A DNA stretch of 64,000 bases. Source: an uncultured Ruminococcus sp. (GTDB lineage: Bacteria; Bacillota; Clostridia; Oscillospirales; Ruminococcaceae). Position 1 is the stretch's first letter, and every line of letters begins with the position of its first letter. The translations under genes were made by a program, and so were the position numbers. The stretch is taken from positions 1 to 64,000 of the forward strand of contig CADAGC010000035.1 of NCBI GenBank assembly GCA_902787365.1. The letters run 5' to 3'. This document shows positions 9,939 to 17,577 of this stretch, in pieces. The notes below the pieces were generated by a model that was not told the origin of the DNA, made no database searches, and was given only the letters and a program-made list of their open reading frames with translations.

Positions 9939-10113
9939 TGCATAATGCATAATGCATAATTGTGGTATCGCCCTGCGGGCGATGATATGGCCATTCGGCC
10001 TTTTTGGAAAGCGTATTCGCTTGTTTATATGGTTTCGTTTGGAACAGACTTTTAAAATATTGTCCGCGCAGCGGACACCTTCATTATGCATTATGCATTA
10101 TGCATTATGCATT
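9931..10113. repeat. Heptamer/hairpin repeat, complete copy (E3)
   Basis: Four AATGCAT units, ATTGTGGT, a hairpin ATCGCCCTGCGGGCGAT and GGCCATTCGGCC are followed by about 60 bases. A hairpin GTCCGCGCAGCGGAC, ACCTTCATT and four ATGCATT units complete the element. The two halves are inverted. It fills the whole gap between GH95 and the GH26 lipoprotein gene. Confidence 0.87.
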
Positions 10114-10148
10114 TAGCACCCAGCATTCTAAAAGGAGTAATCACTACA

Positions 10149-11894
10149 ATGAAGAATATCCACCCCGCACGCAGGGCGGCTGCGGCGGCGCTTGCGCTGT
10201 CACTCGTCCTCACAGGCTGCGGAAGCAAGATAAACGAAAACGCCGAGATAGAGTCGGCAGCAGAAGAGAAAAAGACAGCCACCACCACGACCACGGCAGC
10301 GCCCTCGTCAGAGCCTGACGCCGAGCCTGTGGTGACGACAATACCCCAGACCCAGCCCGAAGCCGAGGAGATCACCTATGAGAAATACTCCAAGTCCTTT
10401 GAAGCCGAGATAGGCGCACTTTCGGGCGGCTTGAAGACTGCCAAGAAGCGTAAGGGCTTCAAGGGCGACGGCTATATCACGAATTTCAAGGAAACGGGCG
10501 ATAAGGCGGTGTTCGCATTCGACCTGCCCAAAGACCAGTTCTATACCGTGACGCTCAAATGCGCCAGCGATAAGTGGGCAAGGCTCGCTGTCAGCATTGG
10601 CGACCATATCCACTACGTAAGCTGTGACAGTAAGGATTTTGTCGAGTGCCATATCTCGAATATCTACCTCGAAAAGGGCGCTCTCAACCTCGAAATAGGA
10701 TTCGGCGGCGGCAATATCGACGTTGATTCGGTCACAGTCAAAGCAAGCGATGATGTAGCAAAGCTTGACTTCTCGCTCGATAATGCGGCACTCACAGATA
10801 AAAACGCATCACCCGGCGCCAAGGCTCTCTATGACTATATCTGCTTAAACAGCGGCACGAGGGTCATTCTCGGGCAGTATGACTCAACGGGTACCGATAT
10901 CGAAACAGAGGCTATACACGACCTCACGGGCAAATACCCTGCAATACGTTTCGGCGACCTTATGACACTCACTACCTCCGACCCCTCGCTCTCGCAGAAG
11001 GACGTTGAAAAGAGCATCGGCTGGAGTGAGGACGGCGGTATCGTGGGACTTATGTGGCATTGGTATGCCCCCTGCGAGCAGAGCGACTACTACGCCGAGA
11101 AGACAGACTTCGACCTATCCAAGGCTATGACCAAGGAGAAGATAGCCACCCTCACCCCCGAGGAGATACAGAAGCTTGTCGATAAAAAGAAGATAACACA
11201 GCAGTGCGCCGACCTTATGAAAGATATCGACACAGTCTCCGAGAGCCTGAAAACACTCAAAGAGAAGAACATCGCCGTGCTGTGGCGCCCTCTTCACGAA
11301 GCGAGCAACGGCTATTTCTGGTGGGGTCACGACGAGAAGAGCTATAAGTGGCTCTGGCAGACGATGTATCAGCGCATGACCGAGTATCACGGCCTTGATA
11401 ACCTCATCTGGGTGTGGAGCGCACAGAATTCGGGCTGGTATGTGGGCGATAAGTACTGCGATATCCTCTCGGTAGATATCTACGACCAGGGCAACACCGC
11501 AGGCCAGACCGACAGGATACTTTTCCTAAAGAGCATAAGTGCAAATAAGCCCGCCGCCATGAGCGAGTGCGGCACCTTGCCCTCTGCTGATAATATCGTA
11601 AGGGATAAGGGCTATTGGTCGTATATCGGCCAGTGGGGCGGCAACTTCCTGCTTAAAGAAGACGGCTCTATCGAGCAGGATTATAACACCGAGGAGAATC
11701 TTAAGAATATCTATAACAGCACCGTCACCGTGACCCGTGACGAGCTCCCCGACTTCACCCAGCTCGCCCTCTCCGCCGAGGAAGAGGAAAAGAAGTCCGA
11801 CGAGAAGAAGGACGACAAGAAGTCTGACGAAAAGTCTGATGAGAAGAAGACCGACGAGAAGACCGACGACAAGAAAGACGAGAGCAGCTCGTAA
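10149..11894 (+). CDS. GH26 lipoprotein with N-terminal CBM35-like module (mannanase-type)
   Basis: This 581-residue lipoprotein has a signal peptide ending in the lipobox LTGC, then a Thr/Pro-rich linker. A beta-sandwich region of about 125 residues (from about residue 70, KSFEAEIGALSGGLK) resembles carbohydrate-binding module family 35. The GH26 domain follows from about residue 225. It shows LWRPLHEASNGYFWWG, with the acid/base Glu in LHE, and MSECGTLP, with the nucleophile Glu in SEC. GH26 enzymes mostly cut beta-mannan. The C-terminal 45 residues are almost only Lys, Asp, Glu and Ser, an unusual charged tail. The start at 10149 follows AAAGGAG; an earlier in-frame ATG lies in repeat DNA and would disrupt the signal peptide. 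Confidence 0.85.
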   Translation: MKNIHPARRAAAAALALSLVLTGCGSKINENAEIESAAEEKKTATTTTTAAPSSEPDAEPVVTTIPQTQPEAEEITYEKYSKSFEAEIGALSGGLKTAKKRKGFKGDGYITNFKETGDKAVFAFDLPKDQFYTVTLKCASDKWARLAVSIGDHIHYVSCDSKDFVECHISNIYLEKGALNLEIGFGGGNIDVDSVTVKASDDVAKLDFSLDNAALTDKNASPGAKALYDYICLNSGTRVILGQYDSTGTDIETEAIHDLTGKYPAIRFGDLMTLTTSDPSLSQKDVEKSIGWSEDGGIVGLMWHWYAPCEQSDYYAEKTDFDLSKAMTKEKIATLTPEEIQKLVDKKKITQQCADLMKDIDTVSESLKTLKEKNIAVLWRPLHEASNGYFWWGHDEKSYKWLWQTMYQRMTEYHGLDNLIWVWSAQNSGWYVGDKYCDILSVDIYDQGNTAGQTDRILFLKSISANKPAAMSECGTLPSADNIVRDKGYWSYIGQWGGNFLLKEDGSIEQDYNTEENLKNIYNSTVTVTRDELPDFTQLALSAEEEEKKSDEKKDDKKSDEKSDEKKTDEKTDDKKDESSS

Positions 11895-11969
11895 GAGAAA
11901 AAGCGGATATTGACTTGATATGTCAGGGGGCGAACTAAAGAACTCTTAGCTTACAATGCTCTGCGGGAG

Positions 11970-12089
11970 AACCCCTCCGTCATCACCACTCTGCGAGTGG
12001 CGATGCCACCTCCCCTTTCAGGGGAGGCTGATAATGCGTTCAGGGGAGGCTGAATCATCAGCCAAAGGCGGCGGTGACGGAGGGGTTTC
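11970..12089. repeat. CCTCCCC palindromic repeat, copy C1
   Basis: ACCCCTCCGTC at the left and GACGGAGGGGTTT at the right form inverted ends. Inside are a CACTC/GAGTG hairpin and CCTCCCCTTTCAGGGGAGG, and TTCAGGGGAGGCTGA is duplicated. Related copies lie at 19529 and 26147. With the T-box promoter this fills the 300-base gap after the GH26 gene. Confidence 0.8.
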
Positions 12090-12144
12090 GCCGACAAGCA
12101 CACGCCCTAATATTGCCCCCAAAAAATTATTCATAATTACCCCC

Positions 12145-12172
12145 TTGACAAATGCTCTGAAAGTGCTATAAT
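12145..12172 (+). promoter_or_regulatory. Promoter of the T-box leader
   Basis: TTGACA at 12145-12150 and TATAAT at 12167-12172 have a 16-base spacer. Transcription should begin near 12180, at the 5' edge of the T-box. Confidence 0.8.
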
Positions 12173-12189
12173 TGATTTATAGGTTTAAA

Positions 12190-12456
12190 TGCGATGACGG
12201 AAACGGATAATGCAAAGGCCTTTTTCAGAGAGCCGCACGCTTTGGTGAAAGTGCGGTATCAGGCGGCGTTGTCAGATCATTCCCGAGCTTGCAGGCCGAA
12301 CGGGCGGTGCCGTGATGTACGGTGTGTCCTTTAAGTCTGTGCGTGTTCCCTGCGTTAAAGGGGCTAAAGCGGCAAAGCGGCAGTACGGCTGTGCTTTGCA
12401 ATAAGAGTGGTAACACGGAGCAATGCGCCCCGCCTCTTAGTGAGGTGGGGCTTTTT
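12190..12456 (+). promoter_or_regulatory. T-box leader (tRNA-sensing riboswitch) with terminator
   Basis: Canonical T-box blocks are visible in order. These are GATGACGGAAACGG at the 5' base, CAGAGAGCC near 12225, the TTTGGTGAAAGTGCGG distal loop, the ATTCCCGAGC block near 12280, the T-box AAGAGTGGTAACACGG at 12402-12418, and a terminator GCCCCGCCTC/GAGGTGGGGC with a T run ending at 12456. UGGU in the T-box should pair with the ACCA end of an uncharged tRNA that has A73. I could not place the specifier codon safely; TGCAA near 12211 pairs with TTGCA near 12289, and the codon should lie shortly after the latter. The likely target is ilvA downstream, which would favour isoleucine, but this is inference. 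Confidence 0.85.
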
Positions 12457-12457
12457 T

Positions 12458-12964
12458 AATGCATAATGCAAAATGCATAATGCATAATTAAGGTATGCGC
12501 CTGCGGCGCATGGATTCAGGTGATATTATGTTTGAAGACAATATTATTGCTGTAAAATCCAAAGCTTTTGCCATAAGAGTCATTAAGCTGTATCGCTATC
12601 TGACAGAAGAAAAGAAAGAATATGTGCTTTCCAAACAGATAGAAAGAAGCGGAACAAGCATAGGCGCAAATGTTTATGAAGCGCTTCGTGGGTCAAGTAA
12701 AGCCGATTTCAAAAACAAAATGGCTATCGCTTTAAAAGAAGCAAACGAAACACAATACTGGCTTGAATTGCTGTATGAAACAGATTATCTAACAAAAGAA
12801 CAGTATACAAGCATAAATAATGATTGCGTAGAATTAAACAGAATTCTCGTAAGTATCGTAAAAAACAGCTAATGCTGTAACATAAAAGCCCGAATGGGCA
12901 TCTGTCGGCGCCAGCCGACACCACAATTATGCATTATGCATTATGCATTATGCATTATGCATTA
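12458..12964. repeat. Heptamer/hairpin element enclosing a gene (E4)
   Basis: The left half (12458-12512) is four AATGCAT-like units, ATTAAGGT and a hairpin ATGCGCCTGCGGCGCAT. The right half (12888-12964) is GCCCGAATGGGCAT, a hairpin TGTCGGCGCCAGCCGACA, CCACAATT and five ATGCATT units. The halves are inverted, as in the complete copies that have no cargo. Here the interior holds the four-helix-bundle gene, so the element reads as a repeat with a passenger gene. Confidence 0.75.
12528..12872 (+). CDS. Four-helix-bundle protein (S23 / IVS-type)
   Basis: This is a 114-residue alpha-helical protein of the '23S rRNA intervening-sequence protein' or four-helix-bundle family. The recognisable core is LYRYLTEEKKEYVLSKQIERSGTSIGANVYEALRG followed by KADFKNKMAIALKEANETQYWLELL. 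Such proteins are encoded inside intervening sequences of 23S rRNA, and relatives (Avd) act with diversity-generating retroelements; a free chromosomal copy has no agreed role. ATG at 12528 is preceded by AGGTGAT. Its A/T-rich codon use differs from its neighbours, which fits acquisition. It lies between the T-box terminator and ilvA, enclosed by inverted repeat halves. Confidence 0.8.
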   Translation: MFEDNIIAVKSKAFAIRVIKLYRYLTEEKKEYVLSKQIERSGTSIGANVYEALRGSSKADFKNKMAIALKEANETQYWLELLYETDYLTKEQYTSINNDCVELNRILVSIVKNS

Positions 12965-12983
12965 TTTAAGAGGAGGATTTGCT

Positions 12984-14186
12984 ATGTTGACACTTGATAA
13001 AGTCTACGACGCATCGAGAGTGCTCAAAGAAGTAGTAAGGCCTACAGCGTGTATCTATGCGCCGAAGGTCAATGAGGGGGTACATACCTACCTCAAAACA
13101 GAAAATTTGCAGGTGACGGGTTCGTTCAAGGTAAGGGGTGCTTACTATAAGATATCCCAGCTTTCCGATGAGGAAAAGAGCCACGGCGTTATCGCCTGCT
13201 CGGCGGGCAACCACGCACAGGGCGTTGCGCTTGCAGCTCAGAAAAGCGGTATCAAGGCAGTCATCTGCCTGCCCGACGGCGCACCTATCTCTAAGGTAGA
13301 GGCAACAAGAAGCTACGGCGCTGAGATTTGCTTGGTTCCCGGCGTTTATGATGACGCCTATGCCGAGGCTATCAGACAGCGTGACGAAAAGGGCTATACT
13401 TTCGTTCACCCCTTTGATGATGAGAATGTTATCGCAGGTCAGGGCACTATCGGCCTTGAAATTTATAACGAGATGCCCGACGTTGACGTTGTTGTAGTTC
13501 CTGTGGGCGGCGGCGGACTTATCTCGGGCGTGGCTTACGCTATCAAGCAGCTCAAGCCCTCGGTAAGGGTCTACGGCGTGCAGGCTGAGGGCGCTCCCTC
13601 AATGGTAAAGAGCCTTGCCGAAGAGAAGATACTCTGCCTTGACAACGTTCATACTATCGCTGACGGTATCCAGGTTAAAGAGCCGGGCGAGAACACCTTT
13701 GAATACTGCAAAAAGTATGTTGACGGCGTAGTTACCGTTTCTGATGATGAGATATCCTCTGCTATCCTCCACCTGATAGAGAAGCAGAAGCTCATCGCAG
13801 AGGGCGCAGGCGCTACACCTGTGGCAGCTGTTATGTTTGATAAGATTCCCGACATCAAGGGCAAGAACGTCTGCTGCGTGGTTTCGGGCGGCAATATCGA
13901 CGTTACTATCCTTTCACGAGTTATCAAGAGAGGTCTGCTCAAATCGGGCAGAAGCGATACTCTTACTATCCAGCTTGACGATAAGCCGGGTCAGTTAAAG
14001 GGCGTTTCGAGCATCATCGCAGAGCTTGGCGGCAACGTTATCGCTATCCACCACGAGCGTGCAAGCGAAGACAGCGACATCACCGAGTGCCTGCTGCGCC
14101 TTGTGCTTGAAACAAGAAACTACCAGCACATCAAGGATATTCGGGCAGCCCTCAAAAAAGGCGGCTTCAAAATACTTAACAAGTAA
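12984..14186 (+). CDS. ilvA: Threonine ammonia-lyase with C-terminal ACT domain
   Basis: The 400-residue protein is a PLP-dependent threonine (serine) dehydratase that makes 2-oxobutanoate and ammonia, the first step to isoleucine. The PLP lysine is in SFKVRGAYYK (about residue 49). The phosphate-binding glycine loop is PVGGGGLISG, and the substrate loop is CSAGNHAQGVA. The last 75 residues (DTLTIQLDDKPGQLKG onward) form an ACT domain for allosteric control, as in the short TdcB/IlvA type. The start follows AAGAGGAGG. The gene is 12 bases from ridA, and the upstream T-box suggests amino-acid-responsive expression. Confidence 0.92.
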   Translation: MLTLDKVYDASRVLKEVVRPTACIYAPKVNEGVHTYLKTENLQVTGSFKVRGAYYKISQLSDEEKSHGVIACSAGNHAQGVALAAQKSGIKAVICLPDGAPISKVEATRSYGAEICLVPGVYDDAYAEAIRQRDEKGYTFVHPFDDENVIAGQGTIGLEIYNEMPDVDVVVVPVGGGGLISGVAYAIKQLKPSVRVYGVQAEGAPSMVKSLAEEKILCLDNVHTIADGIQVKEPGENTFEYCKKYVDGVVTVSDDEISSAILHLIEKQKLIAEGAGATPVAAVMFDKIPDIKGKNVCCVVSGGNIDVTILSRVIKRGLLKSGRSDTLTIQLDDKPGQLKGVSSIIAELGGNVIAIHHERASEDSDITECLLRLVLETRNYQHIKDIRAALKKGGFKILNK

Positions 14187-14198
14187 GGAGAATGAACT

Positions 14199-14573
14199 AT
14201 GGCAAAGACAGTTTACACAAAGAACGCACCCGACGCAATCGGCCCCTATTCGCAGGCTAAGATAGTCGGCAACCTCGTTTTCACATCGGGTCAGATAGCT
14301 ATCAACCCCGCTTCAGGAAACGTTGAGGCAACAACAATAGAGGAGCAGACACACCAGGTCTGCAAGAACCTTAAGGCTGTTTTAGAGGAAGCAGGCTCGT
14401 CGCTTGACGGCGCTGTAAAGACAGTTTGCTTCTTGAAGAATATGAGCGATTTCACAGCATTCAACACAGTTTACGGCGAGTATTTCACATCAAAGCCTGC
14501 CCGTTCCTGCGTTGCAGCAGCAGCCCTCCCCAAGGACGTGCTCGTTGAGGTAGAGGTCATAGCTGAGCTGTAA
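14199..14573 (+). CDS. ridA: RidA family reactive intermediate deaminase
   Basis: This 124-residue protein of the YjgF/YER057c/UK114 family hydrolyses the reactive enamine/imine released by threonine and serine dehydratases, protecting PLP enzymes. The family signature is complete at the C-terminus: [24 protein letters not shown], with the active-site Arg in [24 protein letters not shown] is the N-terminal strand pair. It follows ilvA after 12 bases with its own AAGGAG, so producer and detoxifier are co-expressed. Confidence 0.95.
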   Translation: MAKTVYTKNAPDAIGPYSQAKIVGNLVFTSGQIAINPASGNVEATTIEEQTHQVCKNLKAVLEEAGSSLDGAVKTVCFLKNMSDFTAFNTVYGEYFTSKPARSCVAAAALPKDVLVEVEVIAEL

Positions 14574-14582
14574 GCTCTGCTA

Positions 14583-14811
14583 AATGCATAATGCACAGCT
14601 TCAATGCACAATGCACAATGCACAATGCACAATTGAGCCGCCTGCGGCGGCTGTGGCTGAACGACAGCATTAGCTAAGTATAACAAAAATCACCCCGAGG
14701 AAAATCAAAATTCCTCGGGGTGTTGTTATCGTTACGGCGAAGCCGTTTTTAGATCCGTGCGGCGCAAGCCGCACACCTTAATTATGCATTATGCATTATG
14801 AATTATGCATT
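14583..14811. repeat. Heptamer/hairpin repeat, complete copy (E5), with a terminator inside
   Basis: The left half has AATGCAC units (a variant of AATGCAT), ATTGAG and GCCGCCTGCGGCGGC. The right half has TTTTTAGATCC, a hairpin GTGCGGCGCAAGCCGCAC, ACCTTAATT and ATGCATT units. The space between the halves holds the ilvA-ridA terminator. Confidence 0.8.
14691..14728 (+). terminator. Terminator of the ilvA-ridA transcript
   Basis: The stem CACCCCGAGGAA / TTCCTCGGGGTG is followed by a weak T-rich stretch. Confidence 0.75.
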
Positions 14812-14830
14812 CTCATAGGCATTGAAATGC

Positions 14831-15976
14831 CTATGAAAAGTCAATATCCATAGCAATCTGTATCTGATAGTCGGGGAAAGCCTGCGATACGGCGGCTATA
14901 AGCTCCCTGTGGGTCGCACGCCTGTCGGGGGAATCAAAACTCACCACCGCATCAAAGCGTATCTCCTTGGTGTCCTTTGTCAGATAAAAGCCGTGCATCT
15001 GCAAAACATACTTGTTTGATAAAACTATCTCACGCACACGGCTCTCAATGGCCTTTATCTCCTCGTCCTTGGTGTTTACCGAGTAGACGCCCACAGCCGT
15101 GAGTATCACATTGTGCTTGCTGTAAACCGCCATCTGTATCTCACGAATAAGCCGATCCAGCCTGTCTGCCGAATAGGTGTCGGGCACCTCTATGTGTACC
15201 GAGCCGTTCCACGCATCGGGGCCGTAGTTGTTGAGCACAAGGTCATATGCCCCCTGCACGTCATCAAATTCCGTAACGGTGTGCTTTATGCTCTTTGCAA
15301 GGTCGGGGTCGCCACGCTCGCCGAGAATCTGTGAAACAGTTCCCCTGAGCATCTCAAAGCCCGACTTTATGATGATAAGCGATATCACCGCACCGAGCCA
15401 CGCTTCTAAAGACAGCTCTGTGAGCATGAATATCACCGCCGCCGCAAAGGTGGAAGCCGAAATTACCGAGTCGAGCACAGCGTCCTCGCCCGAGTTTATA
15501 AGCGAGTCGGAATTGACTTTCTTGCCGACGCCCTTGACATACCGCCCGAGGAATATCTTTACAAACACCGCTACGCCCACTATCACAAGCGACACTACGC
15601 TGTATTCGGGCGTCTGCGGGTCGATTATCTTCTTGACCGACTCTGTGAACGATGCCGCACCTGCATAGAGCACTATCATGGCTATCAGCATGGCGCTTAA
15701 ATATTCTATGCGCCCATAGCCGAAGGGGTGCTTTTTGTCAGGCTCACGCCCTGCAAGCTTTGTGCCTATTATCGTGATGAGCGAGCTGCCTGCATCTGAT
15801 ATGTTGTTTACCGCATCAAGGGTTATCGCAATAGACCCCGACATAAGGCCTATCACCGCCTTGAAGCCTGCAAGCATAACGTTTGCCGCTATGCCGATTA
15901 TGCTCGTTCTGACGATAGTTTTTTCCCTTGAAACGTTCTCTGATGAAGCCGCTTCGATTATCTGCGTCTTGTTCAT
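14831..15976 (-). CDS. Cation diffusion facilitator (CDF) transporter
   Basis: This 381-residue inner-membrane protein has about six transmembrane segments in residues 20-220. The CDF metal-site signatures are SIAITLDAVNNISDAGSS (helix 2, DxxxD) and KHPFGYGRIEYLSA. A second HD..D-like site, SGEDAVLDSVIS, lies in helix 5. The C-terminal cytoplasmic half holds a ferredoxin-like dimerisation domain, longer than in classic ZitB/FieF because of a second repeat (AIESRVREIVLSNKYVL). It exports Zn, Mn or Fe in exchange for protons; the metal cannot be told here. ATG at 15976 follows AGAGGAAA. Confidence 0.88.
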   Translation of the reverse strand: MNKTQIIEAASSENVSREKTIVRTSIIGIAANVMLAGFKAVIGLMSGSIAITLDAVNNISDAGSSLITIIGTKLAGREPDKKHPFGYGRIEYLSAMLIAMIVLYAGAASFTESVKKIIDPQTPEYSVVSLVIVGVAVFVKIFLGRYVKGVGKKVNSDSLINSGEDAVLDSVISASTFAAAVIFMLTELSLEAWLGAVISLIIIKSGFEMLRGTVSQILGERGDPDLAKSIKHTVTEFDDVQGAYDLVLNNYGPDAWNGSVHIEVPDTYSADRLDRLIREIQMAVYSKHNVILTAVGVYSVNTKDEEIKAIESRVREIVLSNKYVLQMHGFYLTKDTKEIRFDAVVSFDSPDRRATHRELIAAVSQAFPDYQIQIAMDIDFS

Positions 15977-15995
15977 AGTTTTCCTCTGTTTTGTG

Positions 15996-16332
15996 TTAGA
16001 TCTCGTATAAAAGCAGCCCTGTGCATTTAAAGTAAATATCAAGAAGCGCTGTCTGCTCGTCTGTGAGCGCTCTGTCATCAAAGAATGCCACTAAAGAGCA
16101 CAGATAGCTGTATGCAGGGTTTTTGCCGTTGCGCAGGCGGCTGCCGAATCTCCTGCACCTCTCTGACTGTCGAGCACCCTGAAAATATATCATCACCGAG
16201 TGCGCTCTTGCAGGCGCTGTCAATAAGCGCCCGTGCGGTGTTCGCCGTCACAAAGAGCCACAGCGTTATATCATCAAGCCTTTTGGGACGTCCTTTAAGG
16301 CAGTCGAGCGCTCTTTCAAATATATCATCCAT
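15996..16332 (-). pseudogene. Small gene coupled to dnaJ, apparently frameshifted
   Basis: The start ATG overlaps the dnaJ stop (TAATG), so it is translationally coupled. The first about 60 residues ([18 protein letters not shown], then LWLFVTANTARALIDSACKSAL) and a second stretch in another frame ending LVAFFDDRALTDEQTALLD both look like normal protein. They join only if the frame changes near 16140, in a GC-rich run. I do not recognise the family. It could be a decayed gene, a sequencing error or a real frameshift. Confidence 0.5.
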
Positions 16333-17477
16333 TACTTGAACTTCTCTTTGAGCTTGTCAAAGAAACTCTGCCTCTTCTGATAGTTCTTGGTTTCAAGCGT
16401 CTGCTCAAAGTCCTTGAGGGCTTTTTTCTGCTCCTTGCTCAGGTTCTTGGGTATCTCGACATAGACCTTGACGTAGTGGTCGCCCCTGTCGTTGCGGTTT
16501 ACTTTCTTGATGCCCTTGCCCTTTAAGCGGAATACCGTTCCTGCCTGCGTGCCCTCGGGTACGGTGTATTTCACCTTGCCGTCAATGGTGGGCACAACTA
16601 TCTCGTCGCCAAGCGCTGCCTGCCCGTAGGTAAGCGGAATGTCAGTCCACACATCATAGCCGTCACGCTCGAATATCGGGTCGGGGCGTACTGTAAGGCT
16701 GATGTAAAGGTCGCCGTTCGGGCCGCCGTTTATGCCGCAGTTGCCGCCGCCCGCAACCCTGAGCTGCTGGCCGTCGTCTATGCCTGCGGGAATGTTTACT
16801 TCCTTCTCCTCGGATATCTTGACCATGCCCTTGCCGCTGCACTTTTTGCAGGGGGTGTCAACTATCTTGCCCTTGCCGCCGCAGCGTGAGCACTTGACCG
16901 TCTGCCTTACCATGCCGAAGAGCGACTGCTGCGATATGTTGACGCTGCCTTTGCCGTTACAGTCGGGGCAGGTCTTGACAGATGACCCTGCCGCAGCACC
17001 CGAGCCGTTACAGTCGGGACACTTTTGCAGCCTGTTGACCCTGACGGTCTTGGTTATGCCCTTGCAGGCTTCCATAAAGCTTATGGCCGCACCGACTTCT
17101 ATGTCAGAGCCACGCCTCGGTGCGTTGGGGTTTGAGCTTCTTCCGCCGCCGCCGAATGCGCCGAAAATAGAATCGAAAATATCGCCCATATCCGAGAAAC
17201 CGCCGAAGCCGCCAAAGCCGCCGCCCTGCCCTGCGCCGTAGTTGGGGTCAACGCCTGCAAAGCCGAACTGGTCATACTTTGCCTTTTTGCTCGGGTCAGA
17301 AAGCACCTCGTAGGCTTCGTTGACTTCCTTGAACTTAGCCTCTGCGTCCTTGTCATCGGGGTGCAGGTCGGGGTGATACTGCTTCGCCATTTTGCGGAAA
17401 GCCTTTTTTATCTCATCGTCCGAAGCGCCCTTGGAAACACCAAGCACTTCGTAGTAATCTCTTTTGTTGTCTGCCAT
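16332..17477 (-). CDS. dnaJ: Chaperone DnaJ (Hsp40)
   Basis: The 381-residue protein has the full type I layout. The J domain is at residues 1-70 with the HPD motif in [11 protein letters not shown] Gly/Phe-rich linker ([15 protein letters not shown]) follows, then four CxxCxGxG zinc-binding repeats from about residue 145 ([32 protein letters not shown]) and the C-terminal substrate domains. It stimulates DnaK ATPase and delivers unfolded clients. It is the last conserved member of the hrcA operon, 100 bases after dnaK. An AAGGAGGAAA site precedes the ATG. Confidence 0.97.
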   Translation of the reverse strand: MADNKRDYYEVLGVSKGASDDEIKKAFRKMAKQYHPDLHPDDKDAEAKFKEVNEAYEVLSDPSKKAKYDQFGFAGVDPNYGAGQGGGFGGFGGFSDMGDIFDSIFGAFGGGGRSSNPNAPRRGSDIEVGAAISFMEACKGITKTVRVNRLQKCPDCNGSGAAAGSSVKTCPDCNGKGSVNISQQSLFGMVRQTVKCSRCGGKGKIVDTPCKKCSGKGMVKISEEKEVNIPAGIDDGQQLRVAGGGNCGINGGPNGDLYISLTVRPDPIFERDGYDVWTDIPLTYGQAALGDEIVVPTIDGKVKYTVPEGTQAGTVFRLKGKGIKKVNRNDRGDHYVKVYVEIPKNLSKEQKKALKDFEQTLETKNYQKRQSFFDKLKEKFK

Positions 17478-17531
17478 GTCAGTTTCCTCCTTGTAAGGGG
17501 TCAGAGGTAAGAATCCCTCTAACCCACTAAA

Positions 17532-17555
17532 CCGCAGGGCTTTTGCACCCTGCGG
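17532..17555 (-). promoter_or_regulatory. Hairpin between dnaK and dnaJ
   Basis: A CCGCAGGG / CCCTGCGG stem with an eight-base loop lies in the 100-base dnaK-dnaJ gap. It lacks a good T run, so it may be a leaky terminator or an mRNA-processing or stability structure lowering DnaJ relative to DnaK. Confidence 0.5.
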
Positions 17556-17577
17556 CGTGGAATTAAATAGTCAATAA

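Noticed and set aside
12528..12872. Diversity-generating retroelement (Avd-like gene)
   Set aside because: No reverse transcriptase, template repeat or variable repeat is visible nearby; the protein fits the general four-helix-bundle family.
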